From: Cellulosimicrobium composti
GTDB lineage: Bacteria > Actinomycetota > Actinomycetes > Actinomycetales > Cellulomonadaceae
NCBI RefSeq assembly: GCF_009711085.1
Contig: NZ_WMKA01000015.1
Location: forward strand, 17,740 to 81,739
Length of the DNA stretch: 64,000 nt
Direction: 5' to 3'
This document shows, piece after piece, positions 51,218 through 58,962 of this stretch. The number at the start of each line of letters is the position of its first letter. Position 1 is the stretch's first letter. The notes beneath the pieces were generated by a model, which worked only from the letters and a program-made list of their open reading frames with translations, made no database searches and had not been told where the DNA came from. The position numbers were made by a program, and so were the translations under genes.

Positions 51218-51595
51218 CCGGGAAGTCTCACACGGAAGGCGTCTTCTCGTCGGGCGAGCGTGTGACGTGCGTCCGTGTCGTGCGTCACCGACGTCCCGGG
51301 CGGGTGGTGCACGAGGCTCCTGGGCACTTGTGAAGGTCATCACAAGGGCCCCCGACTGGAGGTGACGAACCGCTCGGGAGGCGCAGCATCCCGCCGTTCC
51401 CGGCGGGTCCCGCCCGCCTCGGGACCTAGGTCCTCGGACGTCCCGGAACCGGTCCGCGGGTGGCCTCGCGAACCTAGCCTGGAGGTGGCGAAGGAGCCCG
51501 CCGGACCTCGACCGAGAGCCTCCACCCGGGGCCTCGCGGGACCGGCGGTTCCGGCCGGCGCGCGGACCCGCGCGTCAGGCACGAGGGAGGTCCAG
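51218..51595. other. 378-nt divergent regulatory region between the carboxylate-amine ligase gene and pflB
   Basis: No gene. It holds a Rex/CRP-like site (51327-51346), a GGACCTAGGTCC palindrome (51422-51433), a TAGCCT -10 box (51475-51480) that leaves a ~110-nt pflB leader, and GAGGGAGG just before the pflB start. Several short CGGGACC/GGTCC repeats at 51400-51460 could be further binding sites. Confidence 0.6.
51327..51346. promoter_or_regulatory. Rex- or CRP/FNR-type operator upstream of pflB
   Basis: CTTGTGA-AGGTCA-TCACAAG, perfect 7-bp arms. The inner TTGTGAA-GGTC-ATCACAA differs by one base from the Rex consensus TTGTGAA-N4-TTCACAA, and TGTGA-N6-TCACA equals the CRP-type consensus. It lies ~130 nt upstream of the probable pflB -10 box. 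Confidence 0.65.
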
Positions 51596-53899
51596 ATGAC
51601 CAGCGTTTCCGAGGCACCCGGCACGACGAGCGGCGTCCGCGCGGAGGGTGCCCCGAGCACCGACTCCGCCCACGTCCCCGCGTGGGAGGGCTTCACCGAC
51701 GGGCCGTGGCGCGACACGGTCGACGTGCGGGACTTCATCCAGCGCAACTACCGCCCGTACACGGGCGACGCGTCGTTCCTCGCCGGGCCCACGGAGCGCA
51801 CGACCGGCATCTGGGCCGCGCTCTCGGCGATGTTCCCCGAGGAGCGCGAGCGGGGCGTCTACGACGTCGACCCGCACACGCCCGCGGGCATCACCGCGCA
51901 CGCGCCGGGGTACATCGACAAGGCGCACGAGGTGATCGTGGGCCTGCAGACCGACGGCCCGCTCAAGCGCGCGATCATGCCGAACGGCGGGTGGCGCATG
52001 GTCGAGGGCGCGCTGGCGACCTACGGCTACGAGGTCGACGAGACCCTGAAGAAGGTCTTCACCGAGTACCGCAAGACGCACAACCAGGGCGTGTTCGACG
52101 TCTACCCGCCGAACGTGCGCGCCGCGCGCTCGTCGCACATCATCACCGGCCTGCCCGACGCCTACGGCCGCGGCCGGATCATCGGCGACTACCGCCGCGT
52201 CGCCCTGTACGGCGTGGACGCGCTGATCGCCGCGAAGAAGCTCGACAAGCTCGAGCTCGACACGCGCCCGTTCAGCGAGGCCGTCGTGCGCGAGCGCGAG
52301 GAGCACGCGGAGCAGATCCGCGCGCTCGGCGAGCTCAAGGACATGGCGGCCGAGTACGGCTACGACATCTCGGGCCCGGCGACGTCGGCCCGCGAGGCCG
52401 TGCAGTGGCTCTACTTCGCGTACCTCGCCGCGGTGAAGGAGCAGAACGGCGCCGCGATGTCGCTCGGCCGCACGTCGACGTTCCTCGACATCTTCATCGA
52501 CCGCGACCTCGAGGCCGGCCGCCTCACGGAGTCCGAGGCGCAGGAGATCATCGACGACTTCGTCATCAAGCTGCGCATCGTGCGGTTCCTGCGCACGCCC
52601 GAGTACGACGCCCTGTTCTCCGGCGACCCGACGTGGGTCACCGAGACGATCGGCGGCATGGGCGAGGACGGGCGCCCGCTCGTCACGAAGAACTCGTTCC
52701 GGTTCCTCCAGACCCTCTACAACCTCGGCCCGGCCCCCGAGCCGAACATGACGGTCTTCTGGAGCCCCGACCTGCCGCAGGGGTTCAAGGACTACTGCGC
52801 GCAGGTCTCGATCGACACCTCGGCCGTGCAGTACGAGTCGGACGAGCTCATCCGCGCCCACTGGGGCGACGACGCGGCCATCGCGTGCTGCGTGTCGCCG
52901 ATGCGGGTCGGCAAGCAGATGCAGTTCTTCGGGGCGCGCGTCAACCTCGCCAAGACGCTGCTCTACGCGATCAACGGCGGGCGCGACGAGATCACGGGCA
53001 AGCAGGTGTCGCCCGTGGCGGCGCCCGTCGAGGGCGACGTGCTCGACTTCGACGACGTCATGGCGAAGTTCGACGCGACGATGGACTGGCTGGCCGCGAC
53101 GTACGTCGAGGCGCTCAACTGCATCCACTGGTCGCACGACAAGTACGCGTACGAGCGCATCGAGATGGCGCTGCACGACAAGGACGTGCTGCGGACCATG
53201 GCGTGCGGCATCGCGGGCCTGTCCGTCGCGGCGGACTCGCTGTCGGCGATCAAGCACGCGAAGGTCTCCGTCGTCCGCGACGAGCGCGGCCTCGTCGTCG
53301 ACTACGTCACCGAGGGCGAGTACCCCACGTTCGGCAACGACGACGACCGGGCCGACGCGATCGCCGTCGACCTCGTCGAGCGGTTCATGGCCAAGGTGCG
53401 TCGTCACCCCACGTACCGCGACGCGGTGCCGACGCAGTCGGTCCTGACCATCACGTCGAACGTCGTGTACGGCAAGGCGACGGGCAACACGCCCGACGGC
53501 CGCCGCGCCGGCGAGCCGTTCGCCCCGGGAGCCAACCCCATGAACGGTCGCGACACGCACGGCATGCTCGCCTCGGCGCTGTCGGTGGCCAAGCTGCCGT
53601 ACGACGAGGCGCAGGACGGCATCTCGCTGACCAACACGGTCGTGCCGAGCGGCCTCGGGCGCACCAAGAAGGAGCAGGTCACCAACCTCGCCGGCCTCCT
53701 GGACGCCTACATCGGGTCGCAGGGGTACCACATGAACGTCAACGTGCTGAACCGCGAGACGCTCCTGGACGCCATGGACCACCCGGAGAACTACCCGCAG
53801 CTGACGATCCGCGTGTCCGGGTACGCGGTGAACTTCGTCCGCCTCACGCGCGAGCAGCAGCTCGACGTGCTCTCGCGCACCTTCCACGGCGCGCTCTGA
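51596..53899 (+). CDS. pflB: formate C-acetyltransferase (pyruvate formate-lyase)
   Basis: Glycyl-radical enzyme (767 aa) that splits pyruvate and CoA into acetyl-CoA and formate under anoxia. The catalytic cysteine pair is Cys431-Cys432 ([12 protein letters not shown]) and the radical glycine is Gly742 ([13 protein letters not shown]). [16 protein letters not shown] and [27 protein letters not shown] are family motifs. ATG 51596 has GAGGGAGG 6 nt upstream. The activase gene follows after 22 nt. Presence of PFL marks a mixed-acid, facultatively anaerobic lifestyle. Confidence 0.97.
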   Translation: MTSVSEAPGTTSGVRAEGAPSTDSAHVPAWEGFTDGPWRDTVDVRDFIQRNYRPYTGDASFLAGPTERTTGIWAALSAMFPEERERGVYDVDPHTPAGITAHAPGYIDKAHEVIVGLQTDGPLKRAIMPNGGWRMVEGALATYGYEVDETLKKVFTEYRKTHNQGVFDVYPPNVRAARSSHIITGLPDAYGRGRIIGDYRRVALYGVDALIAAKKLDKLELDTRPFSEAVVREREEHAEQIRALGELKDMAAEYGYDISGPATSAREAVQWLYFAYLAAVKEQNGAAMSLGRTSTFLDIFIDRDLEAGRLTESEAQEIIDDFVIKLRIVRFLRTPEYDALFSGDPTWVTETIGGMGEDGRPLVTKNSFRFLQTLYNLGPAPEPNMTVFWSPDLPQGFKDYCAQVSIDTSAVQYESDELIRAHWGDDAAIACCVSPMRVGKQMQFFGARVNLAKTLLYAINGGRDEITGKQVSPVAAPVEGDVLDFDDVMAKFDATMDWLAATYVEALNCIHWSHDKYAYERIEMALHDKDVLRTMACGIAGLSVAADSLSAIKHAKVSVVRDERGLVVDYVTEGEYPTFGNDDDRADAIAVDLVERFMAKVRRHPTYRDAVPTQSVLTITSNVVYGKATGNTPDGRRAGEPFAPGANPMNGRDTHGMLASALSVAKLPYDEAQDGISLTNTVVPSGLGRTKKEQVTNLAGLLDAYIGSQGYHMNVNVLNRETLLDAMDHPENYPQLTIRVSGYAVNFVRLTREQQLDVLSRTFHGAL

Positions 53900-53921
53900 C
53901 GCACGGGCGAGGAGACCAGCC

Positions 53922-54914
53922 ATGACCGTCACCCTTCCCGGCCCCGCCGGTCGTACGGCGCGCGGGTGCGGCGTCGCCGGGGGCACCCTGCCCGACGACG
54001 CCACGCGCCTCGACGTCCCGGGTGCCCCGTCCTCCGCGGCCGGGCCCGCGGCGTCGGGCACGCCCGTAGGCCACGCGCGCCGGGCGGGCGCGGGCCTGGA
54101 CGGGCTGACGGTCGCGGACGTGGACCGGGCCGACAAGCTCGCGGCGATGCGCGCGGGCGAGCTCGGCTCGGTCCACTCCTGGGAGCTCGTCACCGCCGTG
54201 GACGGGCCGGGGACCCGGCTCACGGTGTTCCTCAACGGGTGCCCGCTGCGGTGCCTGTACTGCCACAACCCCGACACGTTCGCCATGAAGGACGGTCGGC
54301 CCGTCACGGCGGACGAGCTCCTGGGGCGCGTCCGGCGCTACCTGCCCGTCTTCCGGGCCACGCACGGGGGGCTCACGCTCTCCGGCGGCGAGGTGCTCAT
54401 GCAGCCCGCGTTCGCCGCGCGCGTCCTGCGCGGCGCGAAGGCGATGGGCGTGCACACCGCGCTCGACACGTCCGGCTTCCTCGGCGCCAACGCGACCGAC
54501 GCGATGCTCGACGACACCGACCTCGTGCTGCTCGACGTGAAGTCCGGCGACCCGGACACCTACAGGAAGGTCACGAGCCGCGACCTCGAGCCCACCCTGC
54601 GGTTCGGGCGGCGGATCGCCGAGCGCGGGCTCACCGGCCACGCGCCCGAGGTGTGGGTGCGCTTCGTCCTCGTCCCCGGACTCACGGACGACCCGGACAA
54701 CGTGGGGAAGGTCGCCGCGTACGCGGCGTCGCTCGACGCGATCCGGCCCGGCACGGTGACGCGCGTCGAGGTGCTGCCCTTCCACCAGATGGGCCGCGAC
54801 AAGTGGGACGCGCTCGGGCGCACGTACGAGCTCGACGACACTCCCGCTCCGTCGGCCGGGCTCACCGAGCGCGTGCGCGACCAGTTCCGCGTCCACGGCC
54901 TGACGACGTACTGA
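53922..54914 (+). CDS. pflA: pyruvate formate-lyase activating enzyme
   Basis: Radical-SAM enzyme (330 aa) that abstracts hydrogen from the PFL glycine. The cluster cysteines are Cys107, Cys111 and Cys114 (NGCPLRCLYCHNPDTF); TLSGGEVLMQP is the SAM-contacting motif, and VRFVLVPGLTDD and VEVLPFHQMGRDKW are PflA-specific. It is longer than the usual ~245 residues because of an 80-residue Ala/Gly/Pro-rich N-terminal part. An in-frame start nearer the domain is possible, but ATG 53922 has GAGGAGACCAGCC upstream. Confidence 0.95.
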   Translation: MTVTLPGPAGRTARGCGVAGGTLPDDATRLDVPGAPSSAAGPAASGTPVGHARRAGAGLDGLTVADVDRADKLAAMRAGELGSVHSWELVTAVDGPGTRLTVFLNGCPLRCLYCHNPDTFAMKDGRPVTADELLGRVRRYLPVFRATHGGLTLSGGEVLMQPAFAARVLRGAKAMGVHTALDTSGFLGANATDAMLDDTDLVLLDVKSGDPDTYRKVTSRDLEPTLRFGRRIAERGLTGHAPEVWVRFVLVPGLTDDPDNVGKVAAYAASLDAIRPGTVTRVEVLPFHQMGRDKWDALGRTYELDDTPAPSAGLTERVRDQFRVHGLTTY

Positions 54915-54943
54915 CCCGACCCGCCGACGAGCGCCCGCTCGCC

Positions 54944-54999
54944 GAGACGTGAGAAGTGGCCCCGGACCGCCGTGCTCCCGGGGCCGCTTCTCCCGTCTC
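54944..54999 (+). terminator. terminator of pflBA
   Basis: Long hairpin: GAGACGTGAGAAGTGGCCCC pairs with the GGGGCCGCTTCTCCCGTCTC side with three mismatches around an ~16-nt loop, 30 nt after the stop. Confidence 0.7.
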
Positions 55000-55001
55000 G
55001 A

Positions 55002-55142
55002 AAGTACGAGGCGACGAAGCGCGTCGCCGCCGCGCGCCACGCGGACGCCGACGACGACTACACGCTCGATAAGACGGCGTTCCTCGACGCGGCGCAGTCC
55101 CGGATGGAGCGCTGGACTGCGGAGGTCGGCACGTCATCGTGA
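55002..55142 (+). pseudogene. C-terminal remnant of a GrpB-like gene
   Basis: The frame AAG TAC GAG to TGA 55140-55142 gives 46 residues: KYEATKRVAAARHADADD, then DYTLDKTAFLDAAQSRMERW and a short end. This resembles the helical C-terminus of GrpB/nucleotidyltransferase-fold proteins (ALKR, AARH, AYTxxKxxF, WARE). No start codon or N-terminal part exists because the pflBA terminator abuts it. It was probably cut by an insertion or deletion event at this spot. The family call is tentative. Confidence 0.45.
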
Positions 55143-55172
55143 GAGTGCCGGAGCGTGCCCGCGGCCGGGAGC

Positions 55173-55191
55173 GATACTGTGGTGATACCAC
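55173..55191 (+). promoter_or_regulatory. promoter and operator of the RHH-Doc module
   Basis: GATACT (55173-55178) is a -10 box immediately followed by GTGGT-GAT-ACCAC (55179-55191), a perfect inverted repeat. This is the usual place for autoregulation by an antitoxin. GGGAGGTGCGGG then leads to ATG 55207. Confidence 0.55.
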
Positions 55192-55206
55192 GTCGGGAGG
55201 TGCGGG

Positions 55207-55410
55207 ATGAGCGGCAGCCAGATGGTCGTGCGGTTCACCGAGGACGAGAAGCGCGTCCTCGAAGCGGCCGCGGAGCGTGAGGGGCGCTCGCAGAACGAGA
55301 TCGTCCGTGAGGCCGTACGACGGTACGGCGCGGAGCGCGACGCCCTCCGTGATCGACTGATCGCGGACGCGATCCGCGAGTACGGACCCGTGCTCGACAA
55401 GCTCGCCTGA
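55207..55410 (+). CDS. ribbon-helix-helix (CopG/Arc-like) antitoxin
   Basis: 67 residues. The first strand (QMVVRFTEDEKRVLEAAAEREGRSQNEIVREAVRRYGAER) is a complete ribbon-helix-helix DNA-binding domain; the last ~25 residues form a charged helix that would wrap the toxin. It starts at ATG 55207 with a strong ribosome-binding site and ends 1 nt before the toxin GTG. By genomic position it is the antitoxin of the Doc-like protein and probably represses its own promoter. Confidence 0.85.
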   Translation: MSGSQMVVRFTEDEKRVLEAAAEREGRSQNEIVREAVRRYGAERDALRDRLIADAIREYGPVLDKLA

Positions 55411-55411
55411 G

Positions 55412-55801
55412 GTGGTCGCGTCGCGAGAGGTCGAGTACCTCGAGGTCGGGGACCTGCTCGCCGCGGCGCGCGCGCTGCTCCGGGCGGAGCCGGTCGTCCG
55501 CGACTGGGGTGCGCTCGACTCGGCCGTGCATCGTCCTCGCGCCTCGATGTTCGGTGAGGAGGCGTACCCGTCGCTCGACCTGAAGGCGGCCGCGCTGATG
55601 CTCTCCGTCGTCCAGAACCACGCGCTCGTCGACGGCAACAAGCGGCTCGGTCTCGTCGCCGTCGTCGTGTTCTACGGCATGAACGGGGTCGCGCTGCATG
55701 CTCCGCACGACGACGTGTACGAGCTGACGATGTCGATCGCCGACGGCTCGACGCACGACGTGACGTACGTCGCCGAGTCCCTCGCTCGCTGGCACGCGTG
55801 A
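55412..55801 (+). CDS. Doc-family (Fic fold) toxin
   Basis: 129 residues. The Doc active-site motif is His70-ALV-Asp74-Gly-Asn76-Lys77-Arg78 (NHALVDGNKRLGL). LEVGDLLAAARALL, DWGALDSAVHRPRASMFGEEAYPSLDLKAAALM and the inhibitory-helix contact regions fit known Doc toxins, which phosphorylate EF-Tu and arrest translation. The canonical Phe after His is replaced by Leu. The stop overlaps the GTG of the helicase gene by 4 nt (GTGA, 55798-55801). Confidence 0.87.
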   Translation: MVASREVEYLEVGDLLAAARALLRAEPVVRDWGALDSAVHRPRASMFGEEAYPSLDLKAAALMLSVVQNHALVDGNKRLGLVAVVVFYGMNGVALHAPHDDVYELTMSIADGSTHDVTYVAESLARWHA

Positions 55802-58068
55802 CCGCGCCGCGTGCGGCGCTGCCCGACGTCGCCACCGCTCGGGCGGTCGTCGCGGGGGCGGACGCCCTCGCCGCGCTGCTCGCGACCCTCTCCGCGGCGC
55901 CCGGGACGGCGCGCGAGCAGGTGCGCGCCGCGTTCGGCGACAGCCGCGAGGAGAAGGTCCTGGCGCGCCTCGACACCGTCGACGTCGCGACGCTGCGCGA
56001 CGTGACGCGCGAGCGGCTGCGGCTCGGGGCGCTCGCGGACGCGGGCGTGCGCACGGTCGGGGAGGTCGCGCGGCTCGGGCGCGACGGACTCGAGAAGGTC
56101 CCCGGCATCGGGCCCCAGACGGCGACGCACCTGCTCGCCGCCGCCGAGCAGGTCGCGCGCGCCGTGCGCGAGAGCCTGCGCTTCCGCATCGACCTCACGC
56201 CGACGGACCCCGTGGCGACCGCGCTCGTCCAGGCGCTGCACACGCTCGACCAGGCCGACGCCGCCGTCGCGCGGTACGGCGACCAGGTGCGCGGCACCCT
56301 CGCCGAGCACGAGCGGGTGCGCGACGACGCGCTCGTGGCGGCCAGCGGTCCGCGCCGCCTGCTGGCGTGGGGCGAGCGCCGCCGTCGGGCGTTCGACGCC
56401 GTCACGACCCTCGCGGGTCTCGCCGAGCGGGCGCGCGCGACGGGGCTCGCCGAGGAGGCGCGGCGCGTCACCGCCCTGCTCGCCGAGCCCGCGCGCCCGT
56501 ACGACGCCTGGGAGGACTTCCGGCGCCGGTCCGCCGCCTACTACGCGCTGCTCGACGGCGTCGCCCCCACGGGCCGCGACCTCGCCGCGGCCGAGGGGCA
56601 CCTGCCCGCAGAACTCGTCGACCGCGTGCAGACGCAGGCGCTCGACGAGACCCTGCTGCGCGTGTCGCTGCGCGGCTACCAGGCGTTCGGGGCGCGCTTC
56701 GCGCTCGCGCAGCGCCGCGTCGTGCTCGGCGACGAGATGGGGCTCGGCAAGACCGTCCAGGCGATCGCCGTCCTCGCGCACCTCGTCGCGCGCGGGGCGA
56801 CGCACGCGCTCGTCGTGTGCCCCGCGAGCGTGCTCGAGAACTGGGTGCGCGAGCTGCGCGCGCACGCCGACCTCGCCGTGCACGCGGTCCACGGCGAGGA
56901 CCGCGACGCGGCGGCCCGCGCGTGGCACAGCCAGGGCGGTGTCGCCGTCGTGACGTTCGCCGGCCTGCGGCGCGCCGGCCACGAGACGTTCGCCGCCGCC
57001 GCACCCGCCGCGCTCGTCGTGGACGAGGCGCACTACGTGAAGAACCCGCTCGCGAAGCGGTCCGTGGCGGTCGCGGCGCTCGCGGCCACGACCGGGCACG
57101 TCGTCCTCCTCACGGGCACGCCCATGGAGAACCACGTGGCCGAGTTCCGCGCGCTCCTCGGCTACCTCCAGCCGGCGCTCGCCGCGCGCCTCGACCCGGC
57201 GCACGGCGCGGCCGGGCCGGAGACGTTCCGGCGCGCCGTCGCGCCCGCCTACCTGCGACGCAACGCCGAGGACGTGCTGGAGGAGCTGCCCGAGCTCGTG
57301 CAGGTCGACGAGTGGGAGCGGTTCGGCCCGGTCGACGGCGCCGCGTACCGCGAGGCGGTCGCCGCCGGGTCGTTCATGGCCATGCGCCGGGCCGCCTTCG
57401 CAGTCGAGCACGCGCAGGACTCGGCGAAGCTGCGCCGACTCGTGGAGATCGCGCGCGAGGCGACGGAGAACGGGCGCAAGGTCGTGGTGTTCTCGTTCTT
57501 CCGCGACGTGGTCGACGCGGCCGCCCGCGCGCTCGGCGACCTCGCCCTGCCACCCCTCACGGGGTCCGTGCCCGCCCGCACACGGCAGGCGGTCGTCGAC
57601 GACTTCACCGCGGCCGAGGTCCCGCGCGTGCTCGTGAGCCAGATCGACGTCGGGGGCGTGGGGCTCAACCTCCAGGCGGCGTCCGTCGTGGTCCTGTGCG
57701 AGCCGCAGACCAAGCCCACGACGGAGGCGCAGGCCGTCGCGCGCGCCCACCGCATGGGACAGGTCGAGACCGTCCAGGTGCACCGGCTGCTCACGGCGGA
57801 CAGCGTCGACGAGCACCTCCTGCGCCTCCTCGGCACCAAGGCGCGCCTGTTCGACGCGTACGCGCGGCGCAGCGCGCTCGCCGAGGAGCTCGCCGGGGCC
57901 GTCGACGTGTCCGAGGCGTCGCTCGCGCGCGCCGTGGTCGACGCCGAGCGCGCGCGCCTGTTCGTCGACCCGGCCGTGACGTCGGTCGAGGACGCCCCGG
58001 TCGAGGGCGCCCCGGTCGAGGACGCCCCGGTCGACGACGCGCCGCGGGACCCGTCCCGGCCGACGTGA
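55798..58068 (+). CDS. SNF2-family DEAD/DEAH helicase with N-terminal helix-hairpin-helix region
   Basis: 756 residues. About residues 75-125 contain helix-hairpin-helix-like sequence (GVRTVGEVARLGRDGLEKVPGIGPQTATHLLAAAE). The SNF2 motor follows: motif I GDEMGLGKT (Lys318), Ia CPASVLENWVREL, II DEAH (409-412), III TGTPMENH, V QIDVGGVGLNLQAAS and VI ARAHRMGQ. It is a DNA translocase, probably in repair or nucleoid remodelling. The C-terminus ends in four VEDAP-like repeats. The GTG start overlaps the toxin stop. Confidence 0.9.
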   Translation: MTAPRAALPDVATARAVVAGADALAALLATLSAAPGTAREQVRAAFGDSREEKVLARLDTVDVATLRDVTRERLRLGALADAGVRTVGEVARLGRDGLEKVPGIGPQTATHLLAAAEQVARAVRESLRFRIDLTPTDPVATALVQALHTLDQADAAVARYGDQVRGTLAEHERVRDDALVAASGPRRLLAWGERRRRAFDAVTTLAGLAERARATGLAEEARRVTALLAEPARPYDAWEDFRRRSAAYYALLDGVAPTGRDLAAAEGHLPAELVDRVQTQALDETLLRVSLRGYQAFGARFALAQRRVVLGDEMGLGKTVQAIAVLAHLVARGATHALVVCPASVLENWVRELRAHADLAVHAVHGEDRDAAARAWHSQGGVAVVTFAGLRRAGHETFAAAAPAALVVDEAHYVKNPLAKRSVAVAALAATTGHVVLLTGTPMENHVAEFRALLGYLQPALAARLDPAHGAAGPETFRRAVAPAYLRRNAEDVLEELPELVQVDEWERFGPVDGAAYREAVAAGSFMAMRRAAFAVEHAQDSAKLRRLVEIAREATENGRKVVVFSFFRDVVDAAARALGDLALPPLTGSVPARTRQAVVDDFTAAEVPRVLVSQIDVGGVGLNLQAASVVVLCEPQTKPTTEAQAVARAHRMGQVETVQVHRLLTADSVDEHLLRLLGTKARLFDAYARRSALAEELAGAVDVSEASLARAVVDAERARLFVDPAVTSVEDAPVEGAPVEDAPVDDAPRDPSRPT
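57985..58044 (+). repeat. four 15-bp tandem repeats in the helicase gene
   Basis: GTCGAGGACGCCCCG and variants encode VEDAP, VEGAP, VEDAP and VDDAP. Recently expanded low-complexity tail; likely copy-number variable. Confidence 0.75.
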
Positions 58069-58087
58069 CGCGCCGTGCCCCACGGCA

Positions 58088-58093
58088 TAGCGT
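58088..58093 (+). promoter_or_regulatory. -10 box TAGCGT, leaderless promoter of the PIG-L gene
   Basis: TAGCGT, 6 nt (GGCGTC), ATG 58100; no Shine-Dalgarno. Confidence 0.6.
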
Positions 58094-58099
58094 GGCGTC

Positions 58100-58855
58100 A
58101 TGACCTCGACCGATGCCCTGCCCCCGCTCACCCCGCTGGACGAGGACTGGTCCACGGCCCTCGCCGTCGTCGCCCACCCCGACGACATGGAGTTCGGCGC
58201 CGCCGCGGCGGTCGCGCGCTGGACCGGCCAGGGCAAGCGCGTCGTGTACTGCATGGTCACGAGCGGCGAGGCCGGCATCGACGGGATGGACCCCGACGAG
58301 ACGCGGCGCGTGCGCGAGGCGGAGGAGATCGAGTCGGCACGGATCGTGGGCGTCGACGAGGTGGAGTTCCTCGGCCTGCCCGACGGCGTGCTCGAGTACG
58401 GGCTGCCCCTGCGGCGCGCGATCGCCGGGGCGGTCCGGCGGCACCGGCCCGACGTCGTCATCACCGGCAACTACCGCGAGACGTTCCCGGGCGGGATGCT
58501 CAACCAGGCGGACCACGTCGCGACCGGGCGCGCGGTCGTCGACGCGGTGCGGGACGCGGGCAACCGCTGGGTGTTCCGCGAGCAGGTCGAGTCCGACGCG
58601 CTGGAGCCGTGGGGCGGGGTGCGCCAGGTCTGGGTCGCGGCCTCGCCCGACGCCGCGCACGGCGTCGACGTGAGCGCGACGTTCGACGCCGGCGTCGCGT
58701 CCCTGCGCGCGCACGCCGCGTACCTCGACGGGCTCGGGTGGGAGGACTTCGACCCGGCCGCGTTCCTCGCGTCGATGAGCGCCCCGACGGGCGAGCGCAT
58801 GGGCGTCACGCACGCCGTGGCGTTCGAGGTCCTGCGCATGGGCTGGGACGACTGA
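58100..58855 (+). CDS. PIG-L family deacetylase
   Basis: 251 residues. The zinc-binding AHPDDMEFGAAAAVARW motif and the third-ligand histidine in LNQADHVATGRAV are present. Actinobacterial PIG-L proteins include MshB (mycothiol) and Mca, but the length and MVTSGEAGIDGMDPDETRRVREAEE segment fit the general GlcNAc-type deacetylases. Substrate unknown; a role in thiol or sugar metabolism is possible. It lies 31 nt after the helicase but has its own promoter. Confidence 0.87.
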   Translation: MTSTDALPPLTPLDEDWSTALAVVAHPDDMEFGAAAAVARWTGQGKRVVYCMVTSGEAGIDGMDPDETRRVREAEEIESARIVGVDEVEFLGLPDGVLEYGLPLRRAIAGAVRRHRPDVVITGNYRETFPGGMLNQADHVATGRAVVDAVRDAGNRWVFREQVESDALEPWGGVRQVWVAASPDAAHGVDVSATFDAGVASLRAHAAYLDGLGWEDFDPAAFLASMSAPTGERMGVTHAVAFEVLRMGWDD

Positions 58856-58894
58856 CCCGCCCGCTCGACCGCCCACGGGGCCGAACATGCGGCT

Positions 58895-58924
58895 GTGGCC
58901 CGTCCCGAGCTCGGGACGGGCCAC
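58895..58924. terminator. bidirectional terminator between the PIG-L gene and the fatty acid oxidation operon
   Basis: A 30-bp perfect palindrome; one arm is GTGGCCCGTCCCGAG. It lies 40 nt after the PIG-L stop and 38 nt after the end of the converging gene. Confidence 0.75.
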
Positions 58925-58962
58925 AACCACATGCTCGGCAGCCGGATCGCTGCCGGGTCTCG

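Noticed and set aside
57985..58044. Tandem 15-bp repeats as a CRISPR or regulatory array
   Set aside because: In frame, contiguous without spacers, and coding for VEDAP-like pentapeptides at the helicase C-terminus.
55207..58855. Known multi-gene phage-defence system (SNF2 helicase with companions)
   Set aside because: No methyltransferase, nuclease or phospholipase partner of DISARM-like systems is present; the helicase resembles the common actinobacterial HhH-SNF2 protein.
58895..58924. 30-bp palindrome as an operator or attachment site
   Set aside because: It lies exactly between two converging genes and is GC-rich, so a bidirectional terminator is sufficient.
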